The notes beneath the pieces are model-generated. The model was not told the origin of the DNA. It saw nothing but the letters and a program-made list of their open reading frames with translations, and did no database searches. A DNA stretch of 64,000 nt, from positions 4,340,001 to 4,404,000 of the forward strand of contig NZ_LT670817.1 of assembly GCF_900129425.1 (NCBI RefSeq), read 5' to 3'. The DNA is from Bradyrhizobium erythrophlei (GTDB lineage Bacteria; Pseudomonadota; Alphaproteobacteria; Rhizobiales; Xanthobacteraceae). Position numbers and translations under genes: made by a program. Within the stretch, counting starts at the first letter, position 1; every line of letters begins with the position of its first letter. Below, one piece after another: positions 26,553-36,144 of the stretch.

Positions 26553-27749
26553 ATGAACATCGCCACCCATCCGTTTGATGCGCTGATGGATATCACGGCG
26601 CGGCCGCCGACCGTGTTCGTGCGCGGCGAAGGCTCGTTTCTGTGGGATGACAGCGGCAAGCGCTATCTCGACTTCATGCAGGGCTGGGCGGTCAATTGTC
26701 TCGGCCACTCGCCGCCGGTCGTTGTCGACGCGCTCGCGGCGCAGGCCAGGCTGCTGCTGACGCCGAGTCCCGCCTTTTACAACGCGCCCAGCCTCAAGCT
26801 GGCAAAGGCGCTGGTCGATCAGAGTTGTTTCGACCAGGTGTTCTTTACCAATTCGGGCGCGGAAGCCAACGAGGGCGCGATCAAGCTGGCCCGCAGGTAC
26901 GGCGCGCTGCACCGTGATGGCGCCTACGAAATCATTACGTTCGAAGGCGGCTTCCACGGCCGGACGCTGGCGACCATGTCGGCCTCCGGCAAAAAGGCCT
27001 TCGAGCCCCTGTTCGAACCCAAGGTATCAGGCTTTCCGAAGGCACGGCTGAACGATCTTGAATCGGTGAAGCGGCTGATATCAGACAAGACCGTCGGCGT
27101 GATGCTGGAGCCGATCCAGGGTGAAGCCGGCGTCTGGCCGGCGACGGATCAATTCCTGCGCGAGTTGCGCACCCTGACCAGAGAGCACGGCCTGTTGCTT
27201 ATCGTCGACGAGATCCAGACCGGCATGGGCCGTACCGGAAAACTTTTTCATTACGAACATGCGGAGATCAAGCCGGACATCATGACTCTCGGCAAGGGCA
27301 TCGGTGGCGGCGTGCCGCTGGCAGCATTGCTGGCCACCGAGCAAGCCTCGTGTTTCGAACATGGCGACCAGGGCGGCACCTTCAACGGCAATCCGCTGAT
27401 GTGCGCGGCCGGGCTCGCGGTTTTGCAGCAGGTTAGTGCGCCGGATTTTCTCAGATCGGTCGTTGATACCGGGCTTTATCTGGAAAGCGAGCTGCAGCGG
27501 ATGTCCGCGCGTCATGGCCTCGGCGAGGTTCGCGGCAAGGGATTGTTGCTGGCGCTCGACCTGAAGCATCCAATCGCGGCGCGGGTCGTAGCCCAGGCGT
27601 TCGACGATGGCGTGCTGCTCAACGCGCCCCGCCCGGACGCACTTCGCTTCATGCCGGCGCTCAACGTCACCAAGGCCGAGATCACCGCGATGATCGATTG
27701 TCTCGACGCGATCCTGACCAGGATGGGCGCGGCACGGCGCGTGGCGTAG
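26553..27749 (+). CDS. Acetylornithine aminotransferase family protein (ArgD-like)
   Basis: A 398-residue class III PLP-dependent aminotransferase. The cofactor regions are FTNSGAEANEGAIKLAR, VDEIQTGMGRTG and the Schiff-base Lys in TLGKGIGGGVPLAALL. It most resembles ArgD, which makes N-acetylornithine in arginine synthesis, though succinyl-diaminopimelate or 4-aminobutyrate roles occur in the family. The ATG at 26553 follows GGGAG; the open frame to the left crosses the terminator and is not coding. Confidence 0.85.
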   Translation: MNIATHPFDALMDITARPPTVFVRGEGSFLWDDSGKRYLDFMQGWAVNCLGHSPPVVVDALAAQARLLLTPSPAFYNAPSLKLAKALVDQSCFDQVFFTNSGAEANEGAIKLARRYGALHRDGAYEIITFEGGFHGRTLATMSASGKKAFEPLFEPKVSGFPKARLNDLESVKRLISDKTVGVMLEPIQGEAGVWPATDQFLRELRTLTREHGLLLIVDEIQTGMGRTGKLFHYEHAEIKPDIMTLGKGIGGGVPLAALLATEQASCFEHGDQGGTFNGNPLMCAAGLAVLQQVSAPDFLRSVVDTGLYLESELQRMSARHGLGEVRGKGLLLALDLKHPIAARVVAQAFDDGVLLNAPRPDALRFMPALNVTKAEITAMIDCLDAILTRMGAARRVA

Positions 27750-27758
27750 AAATTTGGC

Positions 27759-27840
27759 CGTCATTGCGAGCGCAGCGAAGCAATCCATACTTGCAAACAG
27801 CAGGTTGGATTGCTTCGTCGCTTCGCTCCTCGCAATGACG
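27759..27840. repeat. Dispersed palindromic repeat (CGTCATTGCGAG family), copy 1
   Basis: An 82-bp near-palindrome running from CGTCATTGCGAG to CTCGCAATGACG with AGCAATCCA / TGGATTGCT inner arms. It lies between convergent genes, where it could terminate both transcripts. Further copies are at 38978, 43050, 46996 and 47460. Confidence 0.9.
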
Positions 27841-27858
27841 AGGTAGTCGTAAGGAAAT

Positions 27859-28833
27859 CTACGGCTTCAAAACCGACGCCCCGGTCGTGGCGCGGCTTTC
27901 CAGATCGATGTGGGCCTTGGCCGCGTCCTTTAGCGCATAGGCGTGATTGATCGGCACGTGCAGTTTGCCGTTGATGACGGCGGCGAACAGGGTGTCGGCA
28001 CCCTCGAGCAATTCCGAGCGCTTGCCGACGTAGTCGTTGAGCTTTGGGCGGGTCGCAAACAGCGAGCCGTGATTGTTGAGTTCGGCGATCGAGAATGGTG
28101 GCACCGGCCCCGAAGCGTTGCCGAAACTCACGAACAATCCGCGCGGTTTTAGGCAGGACAGCGAGCCCGGATAGGTGGTCTTGCCGACGCCGTCATAGAC
28201 GACGTCGCAGAGTTCGTTGCGGCTGATCTGTTTCACCCGCGCAACGAAATCCTCGTCGTTGTAGAGGATGACGTGATCGCAGCCATTGGCGAGCGCCAGG
28301 TCGGCCTTGGCCTTGGAGCCGACGGTGCCGATGACATGCGCGCCCAGCGCCCTCGCCCACTGGCACGCCAGCAGGCCGATGCCGCCGGCGGCGGCGTGGA
28401 TCAGCACCCGATGATGCGGCTCGACCTTGAACGTCTTGTGCAGGAGGTACCAGACCGTCAGTCCCTTCAGCATCAGGACCGCGCCCTGCTCGTAGGTGAT
28501 ATGGTCGGGCAGCTTGACCAGTTTGTCGGCGGGAATGTTGCGTTCGGTGGCGTAGCCGCCGAGATTGTAATAATAGGCGACGCGGTCGCCGGGATGAAAA
28601 TTGGTCACGCCGGGCCCCACTGCCAAAACCTCGCCGGCGGCTTCATTGCCGGCGATGAACGGCAGCCCCGGCGCCTTGTAGAGGCCGGTGCGGTAGTACA
28701 CGTCGATGAAATTCAAGCCGACGGCATGCTGACGGATGTGAACCTCGCCGGCTCCCGGCGCGGGCACATCCACGGCCTCATAAACCAGGGCTTCCGGCCC
28801 CCCCACTTTGTGCACGCGCACGGCCTTCGTCAT
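27859..28833 (-). CDS. NADPH:quinone reductase (MDR family, Qor-like)
   Basis: A 324-residue medium-chain reductase without the zinc ligands of alcohol dehydrogenases, as in quinone oxidoreductases. It carries GNEAAGEVLAVGPGV, the nucleotide-binding loop IHAAAGGIGLLACQWA and the family segment PHHRVLIHAAAGG. It probably reduces quinones or other electrophiles in the cytoplasm using NADPH. The ATG at 28833 has a GGGAG site; an upstream GTG at 28848 does not. A monocistronic gene. Confidence 0.88.
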   Translation of the reverse strand: MTKAVRVHKVGGPEALVYEAVDVPAPGAGEVHIRQHAVGLNFIDVYYRTGLYKAPGLPFIAGNEAAGEVLAVGPGVTNFHPGDRVAYYYNLGGYATERNIPADKLVKLPDHITYEQGAVLMLKGLTVWYLLHKTFKVEPHHRVLIHAAAGGIGLLACQWARALGAHVIGTVGSKAKADLALANGCDHVILYNDEDFVARVKQISRNELCDVVYDGVGKTTYPGSLSCLKPRGLFVSFGNASGPVPPFSIAELNNHGSLFATRPKLNDYVGKRSELLEGADTLFAAVINGKLHVPINHAYALKDAAKAHIDLESRATTGASVLKP

Positions 28834-28925
28834 CGCAGAATCTCCCACGGCATTCTTTCAAGCTCAAGCGAAAGCCATCGAGGCGGCGTTGTCAACTCAA
28901 GGACCGCCTCACCTGCTGCGGTCAA

Positions 28926-29651
28926 TTAGTTAACGGCGTTTTTACGGTTGCGCTTGGCCAGCACGTTGAAGAATTCGACGAGCGCCGAAAACGCGATGGC
29001 GAAATAGATGTAGCCGCGCGGGATGTGAAATTTGAATCCGTCCGCGACCAGCGCAACCCCGATCAGCACCAGGAACGCCAGCGCCAGCATCTTGGTGGTC
29101 GGATGCTCCGCCACAAATCGCGCGACCGGGCCTGAGGACACGTACATGATGAGACAGGCGATGATGACCGCCGCGATCATGATGGCGAGGTCCTGCGCCA
29201 TGCCGATGGCGGTGATGATCGAATCCAAGGAGAACACCAGATCGATGACAATGATCTGGACAATCACCCAGAAGAACGCACTGGCCTTGGGTGCGGCTTC
29301 GTTGTCATCGTCCCGAGCCTCCACCTCGGTGTGGATTTCGTGGGTCGCCTTCGCGATCAGGAACAGCCCGCCGCCGATCAGGATGATGTCGCGCCACGAA
29401 AACGCCATGCCTCCCAGCGTCAGGACGGCTTGGGTCAACCCGATCATCCACACCAGGAGGCTGAGCAGCAGTATCCGGAACACCAACGCCAGCGCCAGCC
29501 CGATTTGCCGCGCTCGCTTCGCCTGCGCTTGCGGGACGCGCGAGACGATGACCGACAGAAAAATCACGTTGTCGATGCCGAGAACGATTTCCAGCGCCGT
29601 CAGGGTCAACAGCGCCGCCCATGCTTCCGGGCTGGTCAGCAGTTCGATCAT
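28926..29651 (-). CDS. TerC-family integral membrane protein
   Basis: A 241-residue membrane protein with seven or so spans. The TerC motif with conserved acidic residues is clear in the first helix (ALEIVLGIDNVIFLSVIVSR) and again in VIDLVFSLDSIITAIGMAQD. Members export metal ions such as manganese during membrane protein loading, or are linked to tellurium resistance; no tellurium genes are nearby. The start at 29651 overlaps the pcs stop by four bases, so expression is coupled. Confidence 0.87.
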   Translation of the reverse strand: MIELLTSPEAWAALLTLTALEIVLGIDNVIFLSVIVSRVPQAQAKRARQIGLALALVFRILLLSLLVWMIGLTQAVLTLGGMAFSWRDIILIGGGLFLIAKATHEIHTEVEARDDDNEAAPKASAFFWVIVQIIVIDLVFSLDSIITAIGMAQDLAIMIAAVIIACLIMYVSSGPVARFVAEHPTTKMLALAFLVLIGVALVADGFKFHIPRGYIYFAIAFSALVEFFNVLAKRNRKNAVN

Positions 29652-30382
29652 GTGTTGAGCGATCTTACCAGCCGGATCGCAGCGTCGCAGCCGACGATAT
29701 AGGCGGCGATCGCGCAAAGTCCTATTGTGACGGGAGCGCTCACATTGAAATCGTTGACCAACGTGAAAATCACAAGCAGCGCCCAGATGGCGACCAACGA
29801 CAAGGTCAGTCCCCGCAGGCGCACCACGCGTATCGGGTGAACGACGCGGAAAGGAGCAAACGTCAGCGCAATCAGCACGGCTACCCCGAGGCTCGAAAGC
29901 GCCGGCGGCAGATGCAACAGGAACAGATAGAATGCTGCGACATTCCACAGACCCGGAAACCCGCGAAAATGGTTGTCCTCGCTCTTCATGCGGCGATCCG
30001 CGAAATAGAGCGCGCCTGACACGGCAATCCCTGCGCCCAGCAGCGGGGCCGCCAGCGGCAACAGCAGGTCGCTCGCGGTGATGGCATAGGCCGGGACAAA
30101 GACGTAGGTGACGAAATCGACCACGAGGTCGAGCACGTCGCCCGACCAGTTCGGCTGGACCCGCGCGACATCCAGCCGCCGCGCGATCGGGCCGTCGACC
30201 GCGTCGATCACCAGCGCCACCCCAAGCCACGCAAACATGGCCACCCAGTGCTCACGGACGGCCTCAAGCATCGCGATCAGGGCAACGCCCGCCCCCAACG
30301 CCGTGAAGATATGCACGCAAAACGCGGCGGTCCGCGTGGCCGGCGAGACGGTCGAAGAATCCTGCTGGTTTAGCTGGTCCAT
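29648..30382 (-). CDS. pcs: Phosphatidylcholine synthase
   Basis: A 244-residue membrane enzyme that joins choline to CDP-diacylglycerol, giving phosphatidylcholine and CMP. The CDP-alcohol phosphotransferase signature is seen as DGPIARR...SGDVLDLVVDFVTY with its paired aspartates, followed by about seven hydrophobic segments. Length and the Pcs-specific spacing of the motif match rhizobial Pcs, an enzyme important for membrane composition in plant-associated bacteria. It is upstream of, and overlaps, the terC-type gene. Confidence 0.9.
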   Translation of the reverse strand: MDQLNQQDSSTVSPATRTAAFCVHIFTALGAGVALIAMLEAVREHWVAMFAWLGVALVIDAVDGPIARRLDVARVQPNWSGDVLDLVVDFVTYVFVPAYAITASDLLLPLAAPLLGAGIAVSGALYFADRRMKSEDNHFRGFPGLWNVAAFYLFLLHLPPALSSLGVAVLIALTFAPFRVVHPIRVVRLRGLTLSLVAIWALLVIFTLVNDFNVSAPVTIGLCAIAAYIVGCDAAIRLVRSLNT

Positions 30383-30512
30383 TTGCCGGCAGTGCTATCA
30401 GGAATCGCCTTGATTTGCACATCCACGGTTGCGGCCTTCCGCCGCGTAACCGCCGGGAACAACAGCCCGACGCGGGCTTGAAAATGCCGCGGGGAACGTC
30501 AATTGTCCCGAT

Positions 30513-31712
30513 ATGAACGATGCATCAGCCAGCTACGACGTCATCGTGATCGGCGGCGGTCCCGCGGGACTTACGGCCGCGATCGCGTTGGCGCAAACCG
30601 GCGCGAAGACCGCTTTGGTGGCCCGCCGCGCGCCCTATGCCGACAATCGCACCACCGCGTTACTGGGCGGCTCCGTCGATCTTCTGCGACAGATCGAGGT
30701 CTGGCCCCGCTGCGAGGCCGAGGCGGCGCCATTGCGGACGATGCGCCTGGTCGACGATACCGGCCACCTGATCCGCGCCCCCGAGGTCCGGTTTTCGTGC
30801 GATGAAATTGGTCTCGAAATGTTTGGCTACAACATCGAGAACCGGGCGCTGATGATCGCGCTGGAACAACGCGCCGCCGAGCTTTCCGGTTTGACGCGGT
30901 TTGACGATGAGGCTGATACGGCCTGCCCGGCAGAGGCGGAGGTCGCCATTCACACCGGAGGCGGAACATCGCTGTCGGCGCGGCTTGTGGTCGGCGCCGA
31001 CGGGCGCCAATCGCTCTGCCGGGAAGCCGCCGGCATCAAGGTCAGGCGCCGCGAACTCAATCAGGCCGCATTGACCTTCAACGTCAGCCATTCGCGGTCG
31101 CACCGAAATATCTCGACCGAATTTCACACACCGCAAGGCCCGTGCGTATTCGTGCCGCTGCCCGGCGATCGCTGCAGCGTGGTGTGGGTCGCGGCGCCCA
31201 AGGAAGCCCAGCGGCTGATCGCGTTGGGAGATGACGAGCTTTCCGAGGCCGCGGAAAAACAGTCGCACTCCATCCTCGGCCGTCTCCGGGTCGAGCCCGG
31301 GCGTCATTTGTTTCCGCTGGCGATCGAGCAGCCCAGGCAATTCGGCAGCCATCGCATCGTGCTGGTCGGGGAAGCCGCCCATGTGCTGCCGCCGATCGGC
31401 GCGCAGGGCCTCAACATGGGGTTGCGCGATGCCGGCGATATTGCCGATATCGTTGGGCAGGCGATCGCGGCGAACGAAGATCCGGGCGCACCGCGTGTGC
31501 TGAAGCGTTACGATTCGGCGCGGCGCGCCGATGTCGCCAGCCGGACCTTCGCCATCGACATCGCGAACCGCTCCCTGCTCTCTGGTTTTCTGCCCGTGCA
31601 ATCGCTCCGCGCTGCCGGCCTGCATCTGATCGGCTCGATAGGGCCGCTTCGTCGTCTCGCCATGCGCGAGGGGCTTTCGCCTTCCTGGCGGCCGACGCGG
31701 CGGGTCAGCTAG
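30513..31712 (+). CDS. UbiH/UbiF-family FAD-dependent hydroxylase
   Basis: A 399-residue flavoprotein monooxygenase. The FAD-binding dinucleotide fold VIGGGPAGLTAAIALAQTG is near residue 12, GADGRQS is mid-protein, and VGEAAHVLPPIGAQGLNMGL is the second FAD motif shared with ubiquinone-ring hydroxylases. It probably acts in ubiquinone synthesis at the membrane, but which ring position is hydroxylated cannot be told. It is divergent from pcs and convergent with the AEC permease, 3 nt away. Confidence 0.87.
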   Translation: MNDASASYDVIVIGGGPAGLTAAIALAQTGAKTALVARRAPYADNRTTALLGGSVDLLRQIEVWPRCEAEAAPLRTMRLVDDTGHLIRAPEVRFSCDEIGLEMFGYNIENRALMIALEQRAAELSGLTRFDDEADTACPAEAEVAIHTGGGTSLSARLVVGADGRQSLCREAAGIKVRRRELNQAALTFNVSHSRSHRNISTEFHTPQGPCVFVPLPGDRCSVVWVAAPKEAQRLIALGDDELSEAAEKQSHSILGRLRVEPGRHLFPLAIEQPRQFGSHRIVLVGEAAHVLPPIGAQGLNMGLRDAGDIADIVGQAIAANEDPGAPRVLKRYDSARRADVASRTFAIDIANRSLLSGFLPVQSLRAAGLHLIGSIGPLRRLAMREGLSPSWRPTRRVS

Positions 31713-31715
31713 GGA

Positions 31716-32669
31716 TTATCGAAACACCAGCCGGCCGGTCTGCATCAGCCACATCACGCTGGTAAGCGTGATGACGGACGCGAACGTGCCGATCAGCACC
31801 GCGACCGATGCGGGCTCGATCCAACTGTCGTTCTGGCGCGCGATCACAAACACATTCAGCGCCGGCGGCAGCGATGCCATCAGTACCGCGGTGGCCGCCC
31901 ATGGTTGTGCAAATGGCCCAAGCAGCACCATCAATCCGATCACGAGCAGCGGATGGATCAGGATTTTGACCGCGATGACGGCGGGCACCTCCCAGGGCAC
32001 CCGGCCGAACGGGCGCAGCGCGACCGTCACGCCCAATACAAACAGCGCCATCGGCGCCGCGGCATTCTGGAGAAACAACAGCATATTGTCGATCGCGACC
32101 GGCGGATGAAGGTGCAGCGCTGCGGCGAGTGCTCCCGCGCAAGCCGACATGATCAGCGGATTCAAAACGATCTGCCGTACCACGAGACCGAGCGTATGCA
32201 GCCAATGCCGGCGTTTGCCATCGGTCAGCGCAATCAACAGCGGTACGATCGAAAATAGAAAGATGCTGTCACAGCAGAAAATCAGGGCGGTAGGTGCTGC
32301 GGCCCTGGAGCCGAGCACAGCCAGCGCCAGGCCGGGGCCCATATAGCCGATATTGCCATAACCGCCCGAAAGGCCCGCCAGGGTCGCCTCACGGAAGGAC
32401 AGCCGCCCGATCAGCCGGCCTGCAAACAGCGCCAGTACGAAGGCGCTGGCGGTGCCGAGGGTGGTCGCAATCAGGAATGGCGGGTTGTTGAGTTCCGAAA
32501 ACGGCGTCTTCGACGTGATCCCGAACAGCAGAGCGGGCAGCGACACATATAGCAGAAAGAAGTTCATCCATGCCAAACCCTGCTCGGGCAGACCCTTGGC
32601 CTTGCCGCAGGCAAAGCCAATGAAGATCAGGCCGAAATACGGTAGGGCCAGATTGAGAATGTCGACCAT
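31716..32669 (-). CDS. AEC-family permease (auxin efflux carrier superfamily)
   Basis: A 317-residue transporter with ten predicted spans in two halves of five. Family residues include a Gly/Pro-rich first half (LSGGYGNIGYMGPGLALAVL) and LNPLIMSACAGALAAAL at the interface. Members move organic acids such as malate or malonate; the plant-hormone name is historical. It is an isolated gene with its stop facing the UbiH-type gene. Confidence 0.88.
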   Translation of the reverse strand: MVDILNLALPYFGLIFIGFACGKAKGLPEQGLAWMNFFLLYVSLPALLFGITSKTPFSELNNPPFLIATTLGTASAFVLALFAGRLIGRLSFREATLAGLSGGYGNIGYMGPGLALAVLGSRAAAPTALIFCCDSIFLFSIVPLLIALTDGKRRHWLHTLGLVVRQIVLNPLIMSACAGALAAALHLHPPVAIDNMLLFLQNAAAPMALFVLGVTVALRPFGRVPWEVPAVIAVKILIHPLLVIGLMVLLGPFAQPWAATAVLMASLPPALNVFVIARQNDSWIEPASVAVLIGTFASVITLTSVMWLMQTGRLVFR

Positions 32670-32792
32670 GGGGATGCGGCTTTTTCATCGTTGTTGGCCC
32701 TGATCGGCACGTGGGACAGACCAGCCAAAGCAAAGGTTAATTCGCCCGTTTGCCTCTAGCATCGGCCACAATCATGGTCTATTCGACGAGCC

Positions 32793-33125
32793 ATGATAAA
32801 AACGCGGACCGCCAAGTTTCAGATCGGGCAGATCGTCCGTCACCGGATTTTTTCCTTCCGGGGCGTGGTCTTCGATATCGATCCGGAATTCAACAATACC
32901 GAGGAATGGTGGTTGTCGATCCCCGAGGAGGTCCGGCCTCACAAGGATCAGCCGTTCTATCATCTGCTCGCCGAGAATTCGGAATCGGAATACGTCGCCT
33001 ACGTGTCCGAGCAAAACCTGTTGCCCGACGATTCGGGCGAACCGATCCGGCATTCGCAGGTCGCCGAGATTTTCGTGAAGGACAAGACGGGCGGCTATCG
33101 CCCGCGCAATCCGTCGCTGAATTGA
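32793..33125 (+). CDS. hspQ: HspQ / YccV hemimethylated-DNA-binding-like heat shock protein
   Basis: A 110-residue protein of the HspQ family. Typical features are KFQIGQIVRHRIFSFRGVVFDIDP at the N-terminus, the WWLSIPEEVRP segment, and PFYHLLAENSESEYVAYVSEQNL. HspQ acts as a specificity factor for Lon protease in enterobacteria; the same role is an inference here. It is followed by a strong terminator and is probably monocistronic. Confidence 0.92.
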   Translation: MIKTRTAKFQIGQIVRHRIFSFRGVVFDIDPEFNNTEEWWLSIPEEVRPHKDQPFYHLLAENSESEYVAYVSEQNLLPDDSGEPIRHSQVAEIFVKDKTGGYRPRNPSLN

Positions 33126-33184
33126 GGCGCGCCATCGCGGGCTGGTAGCCCGTTTCATGGCGTCTACCACTCCGTTCCCAAATA

Positions 33185-33211
33185 AAAAAGCGCCCGATCA
33201 GGGCGCTTTTT
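33185..33211. terminator. Bidirectional terminator between hspQ and the IalB-like gene
   Basis: AAAAAGCGCCC / GGGCGCTTTTT (11 bp) with a 5-nt loop. A- and T-tracts on both sides allow termination of both converging transcripts. Confidence 0.95.
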
Positions 33212-33226
33212 TGGTCTGGAGCCGTC

Positions 33227-34051
33227 CTACTTCGCAGCCGGATTGGCTGCGGCCGCGGGCGTCCCGGCCGGCGGGTTGGCTTCGAGCTTCTTGCGCGCTT
33301 CCTCGGCGCGTTTCTGCAACTCTTCCTGCAGCTTCTTCTGGGTTTCCTCGAATACCTTCGGGTCGGTCGGCGGACCATCATAGGCCTTGGCGAATTCGGC
33401 GAGCGGCAGCGGCAGCGTGAGCGGCGCGCCGTTGGAGTTGATCGCCTGCACCACCAAATTCTGCCCCTTCTTCATATTCGCGAGCAGTTCCGGGGTCACC
33501 TCGTAGTCCGACATACAGCCGTTGGCGAAACAGATCACATAGGGGCTTTGCATCGGCGGATTGTTGTCGACGATCACGCGGGTGCCGTGAACCAGCTGCA
33601 TGCCCAGCGGCAGCGTGACGCGCAGGATCTTCTTCGGTTCGCCTTCGGGCTCGATGATCACGGCCGCGATCACAGGCTGACCGGACTCGATGCGTCCATC
33701 CTTGCCGGTAAAGCAAACCTGCTTGGCGTTGGCATCCTGGCCCTTGAGACAGAACTTCGTCCAGGGCGCATAGATCAGCTGAACCTGCTGATCCTGGGGC
33801 TGTCCCCCCGCCGCCGGGGCTCCTGCCGCCGGCGCGGGTGCCTGCTGAGCGGTCGGTGCCGGCGCCGGTGCCGCAGGAGCGGCTTTCGGCGCAGCCTTCG
33901 GTGCGACCCTGGCCTTGGGCGCGGCGGGCGCTGGAGGCTGCTGGGCCTGCGCCTCGGGAGCCAGTAATGAGCCGGCAAGCGCGCTCGCCGCCAGCACGGC
34001 GAAAAGCCGCCCACGCGGCCGGACCGACGCGGCCAAGATACGGAAATTCAT
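33227..34051 (-). CDS. Invasion-associated locus B (IalB) family protein
   Basis: A 274-residue exported protein: a signal peptide in the first 36 residues, a Pro/Ala/Lys linker at about 38-85, an IalB domain with Cys pairs (KFCLKG, QVCFTGKDG, VICFANGCMSD), and a charged coiled-coil-like tail (ETQKKLQEELQKRAEEARKK). The family is periplasmic or outer-membrane and linked to host-cell contact in Bartonella; in free-living and symbiotic relatives the function is not settled. The ATG at 34051 begins the signal peptide. Confidence 0.82.
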   Translation of the reverse strand: MNFRILAASVRPRGRLFAVLAASALAGSLLAPEAQAQQPPAPAAPKARVAPKAAPKAAPAAPAPAPTAQQAPAPAAGAPAAGGQPQDQQVQLIYAPWTKFCLKGQDANAKQVCFTGKDGRIESGQPVIAAVIIEPEGEPKKILRVTLPLGMQLVHGTRVIVDNNPPMQSPYVICFANGCMSDYEVTPELLANMKKGQNLVVQAINSNGAPLTLPLPLAEFAKAYDGPPTDPKVFEETQKKLQEELQKRAEEARKKLEANPPAGTPAAAANPAAK

Positions 34052-34277
34052 TGCGGAAAACCCTTTCTGAACGGGAGCGGCCGAAACCGCTGCAGGTGCC
34101 GACACCTAGCCGTTTGGCCGGCTGTCTCCTTGCCAATTGAGGCGGTTACGTGACAGGCCCTGCGGTCTTGGTCAATTGCCCGCCTTCAATACAGCGACGG
34201 GTGAAAAGATCAATGCCGGCAAGCATCTTTGACACAGGCTGGGGGCCGCTTGCTGGCGGCTATGGTAAAATTCGGAA

Positions 34278-36140
34278 GTGAGCAATATCGAATCAAATCA
34301 GCGTGCTGTGTTGCGAATTTCGAGACGCATGCGCGGTCGCGCTTTTGTCTGCGGCGTGCTTGCTTTCGGCATCTCGCTGGCGGTGCACGCCGATTGGGCG
34401 TCGGCGGCGGAGAGTTACGCCATCGCCATGCATGGCGCGCCGGCGCTGCCGGCGGATTTCAGCCATATGCCCTATGCCAATCCCGATGCGCCGAAAGGTG
34501 GCCGGCTGGTGGAGGGCATTCTCGGCACCTTCGACAGCCTCAACCCCATGATCGTCAGGGGTCTCGCCGTGCAGCAAATCAGAGGCTTTGTGGTCGAAAG
34601 CCTGATGGCGCGGGGCAATGACGAGGCTTTCACGCTTTATGGCCTGTTGGCAAAAAGCGTGGAGACCGACGATTCCAGAAGCTACGTTACCTTCCATCTC
34701 GATCCCAAAGCGCGGTTCTCAGACGGACAACCGGTGCTTGCCGAGGACGTGCTGTTTTCGTGGGCCTTGCTGCGCGACCGCGGGCGTCCCAATCATCGGC
34801 AGTTTTATTCCAAGGTCACCAAGGCCGAAGCGCCCGACCCGCTCACCGTGCGGTTCGATTTTGGCGGCGCCGGCGACCGCGAACTTCCGCTGATCCTCGG
34901 CCTGATGCCGGTATTGCCCAAGCATGCCGTCGACGTCGCGACGTTCGAGGAAACCTCGATGTCCCCGCCTATTGGATCCGGTCCCTACCGCGTCAGTGCG
35001 GTAAAGCCTGGCGCGAGTGTGACGCTGACCCGTAATCCCGACTATTGGGGCCGCGACCTGCCGGTTAACCGCGGCCTGTGGAACTTCGACGAGATCAGGC
35101 TGGATTTCTATCGCGAGGCCAACAGCGCGTTCGAAGCCTTCAAACGCGGCCTCTATGACTTCCGGGTCGAAACCGAACCGTTGCGCTGGCACGAGGGGTA
35201 CGATTTTCCGGCCGCTCGCGATGGTCGGGTGATCCGCGATACGATCCGGCCCGGGATCCCGCAGCCCTCGGAATTCCTGGTGTTCAACACGCGGCGTCCG
35301 GTGTTTTCCGACGTCCGCGTGCGCGAGGCGTTGACGCTGCTGTTCGATTTCGAATGGATCAACCGCAACTACTTTTTCGGGCTCTATACGCGCTCGGCAA
35401 GTTTCTTCGCCGGATCCGAATTGTCGGCCTATGGCCGCGCCGCCGATGACCGCGAACGGGAGCTTCTGAAACCCTTCGGATCGCATATCCCATCCGATAT
35501 TCTGGATGGCACCTACCGCCTGCCGGTCAGCGACGGTTCCGGCCGCGATCGCGCCACGCTCCGCGCCGCGCTGAATTTGTTGTCGCAGGCCGGCTACGAG
35601 CTCGACGGCACGATGTTGCGGCAGCGTTCGACCAAAGCGCCCCTCACTTTCGAGATTTTGGTGACGACACGCGATCAGGAGCGCATTGCACTGGCTTATA
35701 GCCGCGATCTCAAACGCGCCGGCATCGAGGCGTCGGTGCGTGCGGTGGACGCCGTTCAATTCGATCAGCGCCGGCTCGGGTTTGATTTCGACATGATCCA
35801 GAATCGCTGGGATCAGTCGCTGTCGCCGGGTAACGAGCAGTATTTCTACTGGGGAAGCGAAGCCGCCGACAATCAGGGCACGCGAAACTACATGGGCGCA
35901 AAAGACCCCGCCATCGACGCCCTGATCGCGGCCATGCTGGAGGCGCGCGAGCATCCCGCTTTCGTCTCGGCGGTGCGGGCGCTCGACCGGACCCTGATGT
36001 CGGGCTGCTACGCTATTCCCCTGTTTAACGCGGGAGAGCAATGGATCGCGCGCTGGAATCGGATAGAACGGCCTGCGGCCACCGCCTTGAACGGGTATCT
36101 CCCGGAAACCTGGTGGCAAAGGCCGGACCAACCAAAGTGA
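34278..36140 (+). CDS. Extracellular solute-binding protein, family 5 (YejA-like)
   Basis: A 620-residue periplasmic binding protein for peptides or related ligands. After a signal peptide (VLAFGISLAVHADWASA) come the SBP-5 motifs PDAPKGGRLVEGILGTFDSLNP, PPIGSGPYRV and RNPDYWGRDLPVNRGLWNFD, the last typical of YejA. The annotated start is GTG 34278; an ATG at 34329 would give a tighter signal peptide and is a real alternative. No yejBEF permease genes follow, so it is an orphan receptor here. Confidence 0.85.
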   Translation: MSNIESNQRAVLRISRRMRGRAFVCGVLAFGISLAVHADWASAAESYAIAMHGAPALPADFSHMPYANPDAPKGGRLVEGILGTFDSLNPMIVRGLAVQQIRGFVVESLMARGNDEAFTLYGLLAKSVETDDSRSYVTFHLDPKARFSDGQPVLAEDVLFSWALLRDRGRPNHRQFYSKVTKAEAPDPLTVRFDFGGAGDRELPLILGLMPVLPKHAVDVATFEETSMSPPIGSGPYRVSAVKPGASVTLTRNPDYWGRDLPVNRGLWNFDEIRLDFYREANSAFEAFKRGLYDFRVETEPLRWHEGYDFPAARDGRVIRDTIRPGIPQPSEFLVFNTRRPVFSDVRVREALTLLFDFEWINRNYFFGLYTRSASFFAGSELSAYGRAADDRERELLKPFGSHIPSDILDGTYRLPVSDGSGRDRATLRAALNLLSQAGYELDGTMLRQRSTKAPLTFEILVTTRDQERIALAYSRDLKRAGIEASVRAVDAVQFDQRRLGFDFDMIQNRWDQSLSPGNEQYFYWGSEAADNQGTRNYMGAKDPAIDALIAAMLEAREHPAFVSAVRALDRTLMSGCYAIPLFNAGEQWIARWNRIERPAATALNGYLPETWWQRPDQPK

Positions 36141-36144
36141 ACCC

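Noticed and set aside
29652..30230. N-terminal extension of the TerC-family protein
   Set aside because: It is pcs read in another phase and has no membrane-protein character.
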